Notes under the pieces: model-generated | What the model saw: only the letters and a program-made list of their open reading frames with translations | The model's database searches: none | What the model was told of the DNA's origin: nothing | Part shown: positions 45,447-52,161 of the stretch, piece by piece | Numbering within the stretch: position 1 is the first letter of the stretch | Layout of the letters: each line of letters starts with the position of its first letter | DNA from: Nocardioides glacieisoli | GTDB taxonomy: Bacteria > Actinomycetota > Actinomycetes > Propionibacteriales > Nocardioidaceae | NCBI RefSeq assembly: GCF_004137245.1 | Contig: NZ_SDWS01000007.1 | Coordinates: 1-64,000 of the forward strand | Direction of reading: 5' to 3' | Length of the DNA stretch: 64,000 nt | Position numbers and translations under genes: made by a program

Positions 45447-45935
45447 TCAGGAAGCGACCAGGTCGTCGATCTGGTTGATGGCGAGGGTGGAACCCTCCAC
45501 CGCGCCCATGTCGAGCACCTTCTGCAGGTCGTCGGCGGAGGCGTAGGTCGCGACGAACGTGGCGCGGGTGCCGCCGTCGGTCTCGGCGAACGCGTAGTCC
45601 TGCGCGGACTCCGGCATCTCCGGGTTGGGTGCGAAGGACTCGTCGGCCGCGAAGCCGTCGCGGAAGGTGAAGCCGGTCGGCTCCTCGACCGTGTCGACGA
45701 CCCAGTAGGCGTAGTACTTCTCCCCCTCCGGGCTGGTCATGTAGTAGTTCATCCGGCCACCCGGGGTGAGCTCGTGGTCGACGAAGGTGGCGGGGTAGCC
45801 GGGGGGACCCCACACGCGCTCGAGCTGGCGCGGGTCGGCGTACACCTGCCACACCCGGTCGAGCGGCGCGGCGAAGTCGGCGGTGATGGTCAGGGTGCGG
45901 GCGTCGGTGTCGTGCTGGACGTCGGTGACAGGCAT
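45447..45935 (-). CDS. SRPBCC/AHSA1-like protein
   Basis: 162 residues with the START/Bet v1-like fold: LTITADFAAPLDRVWQVYADPRQLERVWGP split as the usual entry strand and helix, GGRMNYYM, and a C-terminal helix. Such proteins bind hydrophobic ligands. ATG 45935 has AGGA nine bases upstream; the ORF is open to a TTG at 45944 that overlaps the ArsR stop. Co-transcribed with arsR-like gene, a very common pairing. Confidence 0.87.
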   Translation of the reverse strand: MPVTDVQHDTDARTLTITADFAAPLDRVWQVYADPRQLERVWGPPGYPATFVDHELTPGGRMNYYMTSPEGEKYYAYWVVDTVEEPTGFTFRDGFAADESFAPNPEMPESAQDYAFAETDGGTRATFVATYASADDLQKVLDMGAVEGSTLAINQIDDLVAS

Positions 45936-45940
45936 GTCGA

Positions 45941-46315
45941 TCAATCCTTCTGGTTGGTGGTGTCGGTGCTGTTCTCAGTGGTCTCGCTGGCGAAGAGCGC
46001 GTCCATCCGGGAGATGCGGCCACGCCACAGCGCCTCGAGCTCGGTGAGCATCACGCCCACCGACCGGACCGCCTCGACGTCCCCGCTGGCGAGGGCCTCA
46101 CGGCCCTGCCGGCGCTTGGTCAGGAGGCCCGCCCGCTCGAGCACGGCGACGTGCTTCTGGACGGCCGCGAAGCTCATGTCGTAGCTCCGCGCCAAGGCCG
46201 AGACAGAGTGCTCGCCAGCCAGCACGCGACGCAGGATGTCGCGTCGGGTGCGGTCGGCGAGCGCGTGGAACCAGGCGTCCGCCTGGTCCTCCCGCTCACT
46301 CGTGGTCTCGTTCAC
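45941..46315 (-). CDS. ArsR-family repressor
   Basis: 124 residues from GTG 46315. Winged helix at about 12-85: ALADRTRRDILRRVLAGEHSV and MSFAAVQKHVAVLERAGLLTKRRQGRE. No metal-binding CxC motif, so it is of the type that controls linked SRPBCC genes rather than metal resistance. The strong palindrome at 46322-46347 covers its own -10 box (TATGTT on the minus strand), consistent with autorepression. Confidence 0.9.
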   Translation of the reverse strand: MNETTSEREDQADAWFHALADRTRRDILRRVLAGEHSVSALARSYDMSFAAVQKHVAVLERAGLLTKRRQGREALASGDVEAVRSVGVMLTELEALWRGRISRMDALFASETTENSTDTTNQKD

Positions 46316-46321
46316 GGGGCA

Positions 46322-46347
46322 AACATACAACCAATCAGTTGTATGTT
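46322..46347. promoter_or_regulatory. ArsR operator palindrome
   Basis: Arms AACATACAAC and GTTGTATGTT, perfect complements, separated by CAATCA. The left arm contains the -10 box TATGTT of the arsR-like gene (minus strand). Position and form fit a self-regulated repressor site. Confidence 0.8.
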
Positions 46348-46491
46348 GTCAAGAGTGATCCGACGGCGCGTATGGAGGTCGCGACAGCGGGGCACTGGGG
46401 CCTTCCTAGGGGTGGGAGCCTGCGCGTCAGGCGTACGATCAGCGGTGGTGCGAGCTCGTGCCACGATCTCGAAGAGAAGTGGGGCACGACC

Positions 46492-47469
46492 GTGCAAAGA
46501 CTCGTGGGAGGTCTCCGTCTCGGCGACCGCTACGTGCTGGAGGAACGCATCGCCTCCGGAGGCATGGCCGACGTGTGGCGCGGCCTCGACGAGGTCCTGC
46601 AGCGCCAGGTCGCGGTCAAGATCATGCGGGCCGACCCGGACAACGAGGAGATCTTCGCCAAGCGGTTCCGCGACGAGGCCCAGCACTCCGCGGCCCTGCT
46701 GCACCCCAACATCACGACCGTCTTCGACTACGGCGAGGACGACCACCTCTCCTACCTCGTGATGGAGCTGATCGAGGGTCTCCCGCTGTCGGCGGTCATC
46801 CGCGACCAAGGTGTCCTCGACGCGGAGAACGTGCGCTCGATCCTCGCGCAGGCCGCGCTCGCCCTGGGTCTCGCCCACGAGGCCGGCGTCGTCCACCGCG
46901 ACGTCAAGCCCGCCAACATCCTCCTGCGCGAGGACGGGGTGGTGAAGCTGACCGACTTCGGCATCGCCCGGGCCATGGACTCGATCGGTCACACGCGTGT
47001 CGGCGAGATGCTCGGCACCCCCAACTACATCAGCCCGGAGCAGGCCATGGGAGCGACGGCCACCGGCGCGAGCGACCTCTACGCGCTCGGCGTGGTCGCG
47101 CACGAGATGCTCACCGGGATCCGGCCCTTCGACCGGGGAACCCCCATCGCCACGGCGATGTCGCACGTCAACGAGCCGCCGCCGCCGCTCGCCGAGGAGG
47201 TCCCGGCCGAGCTCCGCGCGGTCGTGGCGACCCTCCTCGAGAAGGATCCCGAGAAGCGGCCGGCCAACGCCCGCACCGTGGCGGTCATGCTCGGCATGGC
47301 CGGCACCGAGCTGTCCGGCCTCGACCTCGGCCTTGCCTCGGGCGTGGCCAGCGACTACGTCCTGCCGACCACGCCCGTCACGCCGATGAACCTGCGCAAG
47401 CCCGCGCCGCTCGCGACCCCGGCGGACACGCCGACCGTCGCGGGGCGCCCGGAGGACCTGCTCGACTAG
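46492..47469 (+). CDS. Soluble Ser/Thr protein kinase (Hanks type)
   Basis: 325 residues from GTG 46492. Complete kinase domain: glycine loop IASGGMADVW, K43 in VAVKIM, catalytic D137 in HRDVKPANIL, D155 in TDFGIAR, GTPNYISPEQ activation segment. After the domain comes a 60-residue threonine- and proline-rich tail with TPVTPMN and TPADTPTV, possible autophosphorylation sites. Unlike PknB there is no membrane segment or PASTA repeat. Its stop overlaps the hydrolase stop by four bases, convergently. Confidence 0.92.
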   Translation: MQRLVGGLRLGDRYVLEERIASGGMADVWRGLDEVLQRQVAVKIMRADPDNEEIFAKRFRDEAQHSAALLHPNITTVFDYGEDDHLSYLVMELIEGLPLSAVIRDQGVLDAENVRSILAQAALALGLAHEAGVVHRDVKPANILLREDGVVKLTDFGIARAMDSIGHTRVGEMLGTPNYISPEQAMGATATGASDLYALGVVAHEMLTGIRPFDRGTPIATAMSHVNEPPPPLAEEVPAELRAVVATLLEKDPEKRPANARTVAVMLGMAGTELSGLDLGLASGVASDYVLPTTPVTPMNLRKPAPLATPADTPTVAGRPEDLLD

Positions 47470-48158
47470 CTGCGTCCGCGCTTCGTCGCCTCGTCGATCA
47501 GCACGGCCAGCGGCTTCGGCTGCGTGAACATCGGCCAGTGGCCCGACTCGATGTCGGCCAGCTCGAGCGCGTTCGCCGACCCCAGCTCGGGCACGTCGCC
47601 GGCGTCGATCCACTCCTGCGCCTCGGCCGGGCTGAACTCCGGGCAGATCAGCGTGAGCGGTACGTCGTGACGCGCCTCGCTCGTCCAGTGGACCTCTCCC
47701 CGCGTCACCCCGACCGGCACCGGGATCATCCGGGTGAGCAGGTCGGCCTTGAGCTCCTCGGACATGTCGTCGGAGTCCGGACCCTCGAACTTCTCCCATC
47801 CCGGGAAGGGCATCGCCCCGTCGACGGGCTCGAAGAAGTCGGCGTACTTCTCGCCCTCGGTCGACGGGAACCCGCCGATCAGCGCGACCCCGGTGACGCC
47901 GTCGGGTCGCTGGTCGGCCGCCACCCACGCGAGCGTGCACGCGGCCGAGTGACCGACGACGAAGGGCTGGCCCTCGGCCGCGTCGACCGCTGCGACCACG
48001 GCCGCCGCCTGGTCGTCGTACGTCGCCGAGGCGGTGCCGTCGCCCTGCCCGGGCAGCGTCACCGCGATGCCGCGGTGGCCGAGTGCCTCGAGCTCGGGGA
48101 GCACGTCGTCCCAGGCCGAGCCGTCGAGCCAGAGTCCGGCGATGAGCACGATGTCCAT
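47466..48158 (-). CDS. Alpha/beta hydrolase
   Basis: 230 residues. MDIVLIAGLWLDGSAWDDVL opening, nucleophile in VVGHSAA, acid around LICPEFS and histidine in ESGHWPMF. EstA/MenH-like size. AAGGAG precedes ATG 48158. Divergent from the WYL regulator, which may control it. Substrate unknown. Confidence 0.87.
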   Translation of the reverse strand: MDIVLIAGLWLDGSAWDDVLPELEALGHRGIAVTLPGQGDGTASATYDDQAAAVVAAVDAAEGQPFVVGHSAACTLAWVAADQRPDGVTGVALIGGFPSTEGEKYADFFEPVDGAMPFPGWEKFEGPDSDDMSEELKADLLTRMIPVPVGVTRGEVHWTSEARHDVPLTLICPEFSPAEAQEWIDAGDVPELGSANALELADIESGHWPMFTQPKPLAVLIDEATKRGRS

Positions 48159-48211
48159 GGGTTCTCCTTCTTCGGTGGTGTCGACCCTCGTCATCCACCC
48201 TAGAAGTGGTT

Positions 48212-48230
48212 CCGGACGCTCCACGTCCGG
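48212..48230. promoter_or_regulatory. Palindrome in divergent hydrolase/WYL promoter region
   Basis: CCGGACG-CTCCA-CGTCCGG is a perfect 7-5-7 inverted repeat, directly followed by TATCGG on the plus strand and close to a TAGGGT box on the minus strand. Candidate operator for the WYL regulator. Confidence 0.55.
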
Positions 48231-48319
48231 TATCGGTGCCACGATGTGCCGATGAGCACCACCCCACGACCTTCCCCTCCTCCGCTGCGCTCCCCCGGAC
48301 AACGCCGCGGGGACCCCGG

Positions 48320-49285
48320 ATGAGCGAGATCAGCCCGACCGCGCGGGCGCTGCGGGCGCTGGACATCCTGCAGGGACGGCCCGGCATCACTGCGACGGAG
48401 CTGGCGTCGCGCCTCGGCGTGACCGAGCGCGCCGCGCGGCGCTACGTGGCGATCCTGCGCGAGGCCGACATCCCGGTGGAGTCGACCCGCGGTCCCTACG
48501 GCGGCTACACGCTGGGCCGCGGCCTGCGGCTGCCGCCGCTGGTCTTCTCCGCGACCGAGGCGCTCGGCCTGGTGATGGCCGCCCTCGACTCGCAGCACCG
48601 GGTCGCCGACCCGGACGACCCGGTCGGGTCGGCGCTCGGCAAGATCCTGCGGGTGTTGCCGAGCAACGTCGCCCGGCAGGCGGTAGCGCTGCGCGAGACC
48701 GCGCAGGCGGTGCCGGAGCGGTTCCCGGTCAAGCCCGACGCCGACATGACGTCGGAGCTGGTGGAGGCGGTCGCCGCGCAGCGGCAGGTGCGCCTCGGCT
48801 ACCGGACCGCCGCCGGCAACGCGCGCACCTTCGAGGTCGACCCGTGGTCGGTGGTGGTGCGCTACGGCCGGTGGTACCTGCTCTGCCACTCCCACCACGC
48901 CGCCGAGCTGCGCACCTTCCGGGTCGACCGCATCACCTCGGTCGAGCTCCTCGACGGCACCTTCGACGTGCCGGCCGACCTCGACCCGGCGGCCGAGCTG
49001 GAGGCCAACCTCGGCAAGGGCTGGGAGCACGAGACGCACGTCGCCTTCGAGCAGCCGCTGGAGGAGGTGCGGCCCTGGATCCGGCCGACGCTCGGAGAGC
49101 TGCGCGCGCGGCCCGAGGGCGGGTGCGAGCTGGTGGGCACCACGAGCAACGCGGAGGCGTACGCCGGCGAGTGGCTGGCCGGCGTACCGCTGCAGTTCAC
49201 GGTGGTGGGCGGCGACGAGCTGAAGGCGGCCGTGGCGGCGGTCGCCGAGCGACTGACCCGCGCCGTCGACCCGGTCAGCGGCTGA
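48320..49285 (+). CDS. WYL-domain transcriptional regulator
   Basis: 321 residues. N-terminal HTH_11 (ALRALDILQGRPGITATELASRLGVTERAARR split by helix turns, then GPYGGYTLGRGLRLPPLVFS, the typical linker). WYL domain includes DPWSVVVRYGRWYLLCHSH and RTFRVDRI. C-terminal WCX-like segment. ATG 48320 overlaps the stop of a 23-codon upstream frame (ATGA). Likely ligand-responsive regulator of itself and the divergent hydrolase. Confidence 0.9.
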   Translation: MSEISPTARALRALDILQGRPGITATELASRLGVTERAARRYVAILREADIPVESTRGPYGGYTLGRGLRLPPLVFSATEALGLVMAALDSQHRVADPDDPVGSALGKILRVLPSNVARQAVALRETAQAVPERFPVKPDADMTSELVEAVAAQRQVRLGYRTAAGNARTFEVDPWSVVVRYGRWYLLCHSHHAAELRTFRVDRITSVELLDGTFDVPADLDPAAELEANLGKGWEHETHVAFEQPLEEVRPWIRPTLGELRARPEGGCELVGTTSNAEAYAGEWLAGVPLQFTVVGGDELKAAVAAVAERLTRAVDPVSG

Positions 49286-49907
49286 TCGAGACCTCCTTGC
49301 CGAGGCTCCAGCCCTCGGAGATCGGGAGGTAGTCGCCGCTCCAGAAGGTGCCGGGGTCGTACCAGGTGGCGCGTCGGTCGTCGCGCAGGATGCCCATCTC
49401 GATGTAGCAGGACGCGACGATCTCCGCGCAGAACGCTGCCTCCGGGGTGACGCGCTGGCTGCGCTTGCGGTGCGGGACGTAGGCGTCGCGGCCGCGGAGC
49501 CAGCGGGCGCCGAGCTTGGCGATGCTGGGGAACGAGACGCCGTCGAGGCGGGCGATCGTGCGCAGCATGCCGTCCTCCTCGGCCTGGCCGATCTCCGGCT
49601 CGAGCTGGCGCAACCAGGCGTCCTGGTCGTACTCCGTCTGCCACCGCGACACCGCCTCGCGCAGGTCGTGGAGCTGCACGCCGCGGTGGTGGGCGCCGGT
49701 CCACACGTCCTCCTGCTTCTTGCCGAGCTCGGCGTGGAAGATCAGCGGCGGCAGGTCGTCGACGACGACCGCCATCCCGACGTGGTTGACCGGCGAGTTG
49801 GTGACCGCCCGGATCGCGCGGTCGGGGGCGCGGCGACCGCGGAAGAGCCAGATGTCGCCGCTGCGGGTGAGGTCGACCGCCTGGTCGAGGGACAGGACCG
49901 GAGCCAT
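49275..49907 (-). CDS. Permuted papain-like (YiiX/NlpC-P60 type) protein
   Basis: 210 residues. Circularly permuted NlpC/P60-like order: GDIWLFRGRR, then SPVNHVGMAVV with the catalytic histidine, and later AAFCAEIVASCY with the catalytic cysteine. Such proteins act as amidases or lipid acyltransferases. No signal peptide, so probably cytoplasmic. TAGGGC lies about 11 bases before the ATG. Ends overlap the WYL gene by 11 bases convergently. Confidence 0.78.
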   Translation of the reverse strand: MAPVLSLDQAVDLTRSGDIWLFRGRRAPDRAIRAVTNSPVNHVGMAVVVDDLPPLIFHAELGKKQEDVWTGAHHRGVQLHDLREAVSRWQTEYDQDAWLRQLEPEIGQAEEDGMLRTIARLDGVSFPSIAKLGARWLRGRDAYVPHRKRSQRVTPEAAFCAEIVASCYIEMGILRDDRRATWYDPGTFWSGDYLPISEGWSLGKEVSISR

Positions 49908-49946
49908 GGCCGGAAGTCTGCCCTAGATCGTGGCTACGCTTGGGCC

Positions 49947-50123
49947 ATGCGCGTGTGGAAGCTGCTCGGTCTCGCCGGGATCCTGGCCGGTGTCGCCACC
50001 GGCGCCGCCGTCGCCCGGGACGAACGCGTCCGCCGCCACTACGACGCCGGCGAGATCCGCACCCGCCTCCACCAGAGGCACGACGAGGCCGTCGCGCGGC
50101 ACGAGGCCGACCCGGGAGCCTGA
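49947..50123 (+). CDS. Small membrane-anchored protein
   Basis: 58 residues: one N-terminal hydrophobic segment (LLGLAGILAGVATGAAVA) then a highly charged helix (RRHYDAGEIRTRLHQRHDEAVARH). TACGCT precedes the ATG by six bases, so it is probably leaderless. Common type of small actinobacterial protein without assigned role. Confidence 0.7.
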   Translation: MRVWKLLGLAGILAGVATGAAVARDERVRRHYDAGEIRTRLHQRHDEAVARHEADPGA

Positions 50124-50125
50124 GC

Positions 50126-50548
50126 TCACGTCGGCCGGTGGTTCTCCTGCCAGGCCCGCTGGACCAGCTCGGTGAACACCGCGCGATCGAGCGCCCCGAG
50201 CTTCTTCACGTTCACGCAGCCCTTGCCGACGGTGTGCGGGCCGAGCCGCTCGAGCAGGTCGTCGTTGGAGCCGTAGAAGGTCAACCCGTAGATCACCAGC
50301 GCGGCCTTGCGCGGCGCCAGCCCGACCGCGAACGTCTCGTGCTCCTTGCCGTCCGCCGTCGTGTACGGCGACCGGCCGAAGCCGATCATCGAGGGCCCCC
50401 ACACCACCGGCTCGGCACCGGTCACCTCGCGGATGAGGTCGACCGCCTCACGCGCGTCCTCGCGCCTGTGTGGGTCGGCGGCGGACTCGAGGACGTCGTC
50501 GACAGAGGTGGCTGTCGGTCTCGTCTTCCGGTCGCTCATGGTGCCCAT
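50126..50548 (-). CDS. DUF1801 protein
   Basis: 140 residues. VTGAEPVVWGPSMIGFGRSPY and FAVGLAPRKAALVIYGL are the YdhG/DUF1801 signatures; GKGCVNVKKLGALDRAVFTELV closes the domain. ATG 50548 follows GGAGG by five bases; an ATG three codons later (MSDRK) is also possible. Function unknown. Confidence 0.85.
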   Translation of the reverse strand: MGTMSDRKTRPTATSVDDVLESAADPHRREDAREAVDLIREVTGAEPVVWGPSMIGFGRSPYTTADGKEHETFAVGLAPRKAALVIYGLTFYGSNDDLLERLGPHTVGKGCVNVKKLGALDRAVFTELVQRAWQENHRPT

Positions 50549-50568
50549 CCTCACCTCCCGACGCCCGC

Positions 50569-50637
50569 CGGGGTAGTCCAGTGGCCTTCCGTCGTGAATA
50601 CGGCCTCATGGCGGCCAGAAGTCACTGGACTACCCCG
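50569..50637. repeat. Dispersed inverted-repeat element, copy 2
   Basis: Same 15-base arms as the copy at 27731-27800, enclosing 39 bases whose sequence resembles the core of copy 1 read on the other strand (GGCCT and GCCAGAA shared). It lies just upstream of the DUF1801 gene start. Confidence 0.8.
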
Positions 50638-50654
50638 GGCCGGCGACCAGAACC

Positions 50655-50668
50655 CACTGGACTACCTC
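50655..50668. repeat. Half copy of the dispersed element
   Basis: CACTGGACTACCTC preceded by ACCAGAAC matches one arm and adjoining core of the element, 18 bases after copy 2. It overlaps the end of the LysE gene. Confidence 0.65.
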
Positions 50669-51269
50669 AGCCGCCGACGGCCAGCCGCACGGCGATCGCG
50701 AGCATCACCAGTCCGATGAGGACGTCGAGCACCTGCCAGGCGCGGGGGTCGGCGAGCCGCGGGGCGGCCAGGCGGGCACCGTAGGCCAGGCCCGAGAACC
50801 ACGCGATGCTGGCGACGCACGCACCCAGGGCGAACCACCAGCGACCGGGCGTTCCGTGGGTGCCGGCGATGGAGCCGAGCAGGAGCACGGTGTCGAGGTA
50901 GACGTGCGGGTTGAGCCACGTCAGCGCGACCGCCTTGGCGACCACTCCGCCGCGCGACTCGACGGCGCCCTCGCCGGCCGCGAGGGCCTGCGGACGCCGG
51001 GCCCGCAGCAGCGACATGAGGCCGTACGCCGTCAGGAACGCGACGCCGAGCCACCGGATCACCTCGACCGCCCAGGGTGCGCGGTCGACCACCACACCGA
51101 TGCCCGCGACGCCGGCGATGATGAGCACCACGTCGGACAGCGCGCAGATCGCGACCACGAGGGCGACGTGGCTGCGGCGCAGGCCCTGGCGGAGGACGAA
51201 CGCGTTCTGCGCGCCGATCGCGACGATGAGGGAGAGGCCCGTCAGCAGCCCGGCGGCGATGTCTCCCAC
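50667..51269 (-). CDS. LysE/ArgO-type amino acid exporter
   Basis: 200 residues with five to six membrane segments. GLSLIVAIGAQNAFVLRQGL is the LysE/ArgO opening, TWLNPHVYLDTVLLLGS the second conserved half. GTG 51269 lies seven bases after TACATT on the minus strand, so a leaderless start is likely. Exports basic amino acids by family. Confidence 0.88.
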   Translation of the reverse strand: MGDIAAGLLTGLSLIVAIGAQNAFVLRQGLRRSHVALVVAICALSDVVLIIAGVAGIGVVVDRAPWAVEVIRWLGVAFLTAYGLMSLLRARRPQALAAGEGAVESRGGVVAKAVALTWLNPHVYLDTVLLLGSIAGTHGTPGRWWFALGACVASIAWFSGLAYGARLAAPRLADPRAWQVLDVLIGLVMLAIAVRLAVGG

Positions 51270-51306
51270 GAGGGTCAATGTAGAGGTGGCCCGGACCCCG
51301 AGGCGG

Positions 51307-51324
51307 CCCTGACAGATGTCAGGG
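51307..51324. promoter_or_regulatory. 18-bp palindrome between lysE-like and ABC genes
   Basis: CCCTGACAGATGTCAGGG, perfect 8-2-8 inverted repeat, between divergent starts at 51269 (minus) and 51382 (plus). Candidate operator; no regulator is adjacent. Confidence 0.6.
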
Positions 51325-51381
51325 TCGGCTGGGGGTCTTGTCCCATGGCAGCGGATTCTGCGCGACTGCCAGACTTGCCGC

Positions 51382-52161
51382 ATGACTGAGCAGCCCGGGG
51401 AGGGCGCAGCGACCGAGGTCGCTGCGAGCGCGAAGGACCTGACGAAGACCTACGGCAAGGGCGAGGCCGAGGTGCGTGCCCTCGACGGCGTGACCGTCGA
51501 CCTGATGAAGGGCGAGTTCACCGCGGTGATGGGGCCGTCGGGGTCCGGGAAGTCGACGCTCATGCACTGCCTGGCCGCCCTCGACACCCCGACCGCCGGC
51601 GAGGCGATCGTCGACGGCACCTCGCTCGGCAGGCTCAAGGACAAGGACCTGACGACCCTGCGCCGCGAGCGCGTGGGCTTCGTGTTCCAGTCGTTCAACC
51701 TGGTGCCGACGCTGAGCGCGGAGGAGAACATCCTGCTCCCGCTGAGCCTGGCCGGCCGCAAGCCCGACCGCGAGTGGTTCGACCAGGTCGTCGACTCCGT
51801 CGGGCTCCGCCCGCGCCTCGGGCACCGCCCCAGCGAGATGTCCGGCGGCCAGCAGCAGCGGGTGGCCTGCGCGCGGGCGCTGGTGAGCAAGCCGTCGATC
51901 GTCTTCGCGGACGAGCCCACCGGCAACCTCGACTCCACCAGCTCGGCCGAGGTCCTCGGCTTCCTGCGCCGCAGCGTCGACGAGTTCGGACAGACCGTCG
52001 TGATGGTGACGCACGACCCGGTCGCGGCGTCGTACACCGACCGCATCGTCTTCCTCGCTGACGGCAAGATCGTCGACGAGCTGCGCAATCCCGACCGCGA
52101 CCAGATCCTCGCGAAGATGGCGAGCCTCCAGGACGTCGCCGCCCAGAAGGCAGCCGGCTGA
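51382..52161 (+). CDS. ABC transporter ATP-binding protein (MacB type)
   Basis: 259 residues. Walker A GPSGSGKST, Q-loop FVFQSFNLVP, signature MSGGQQQR, Walker B SIVFADEPTG and H-loop VTHD. The LolD/MacB-like spacing and the FtsX-type permease directly downstream (TGATG overlap) define a two-gene exporter or mechanotransmission system. Palindrome at 51307 may control it. Confidence 0.93.
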   Translation: MTEQPGEGAATEVAASAKDLTKTYGKGEAEVRALDGVTVDLMKGEFTAVMGPSGSGKSTLMHCLAALDTPTAGEAIVDGTSLGRLKDKDLTTLRRERVGFVFQSFNLVPTLSAEENILLPLSLAGRKPDREWFDQVVDSVGLRPRLGHRPSEMSGGQQQRVACARALVSKPSIVFADEPTGNLDSTSSAEVLGFLRRSVDEFGQTVVMVTHDPVAASYTDRIVFLADGKIVDELRNPDRDQILAKMASLQDVAAQKAAG

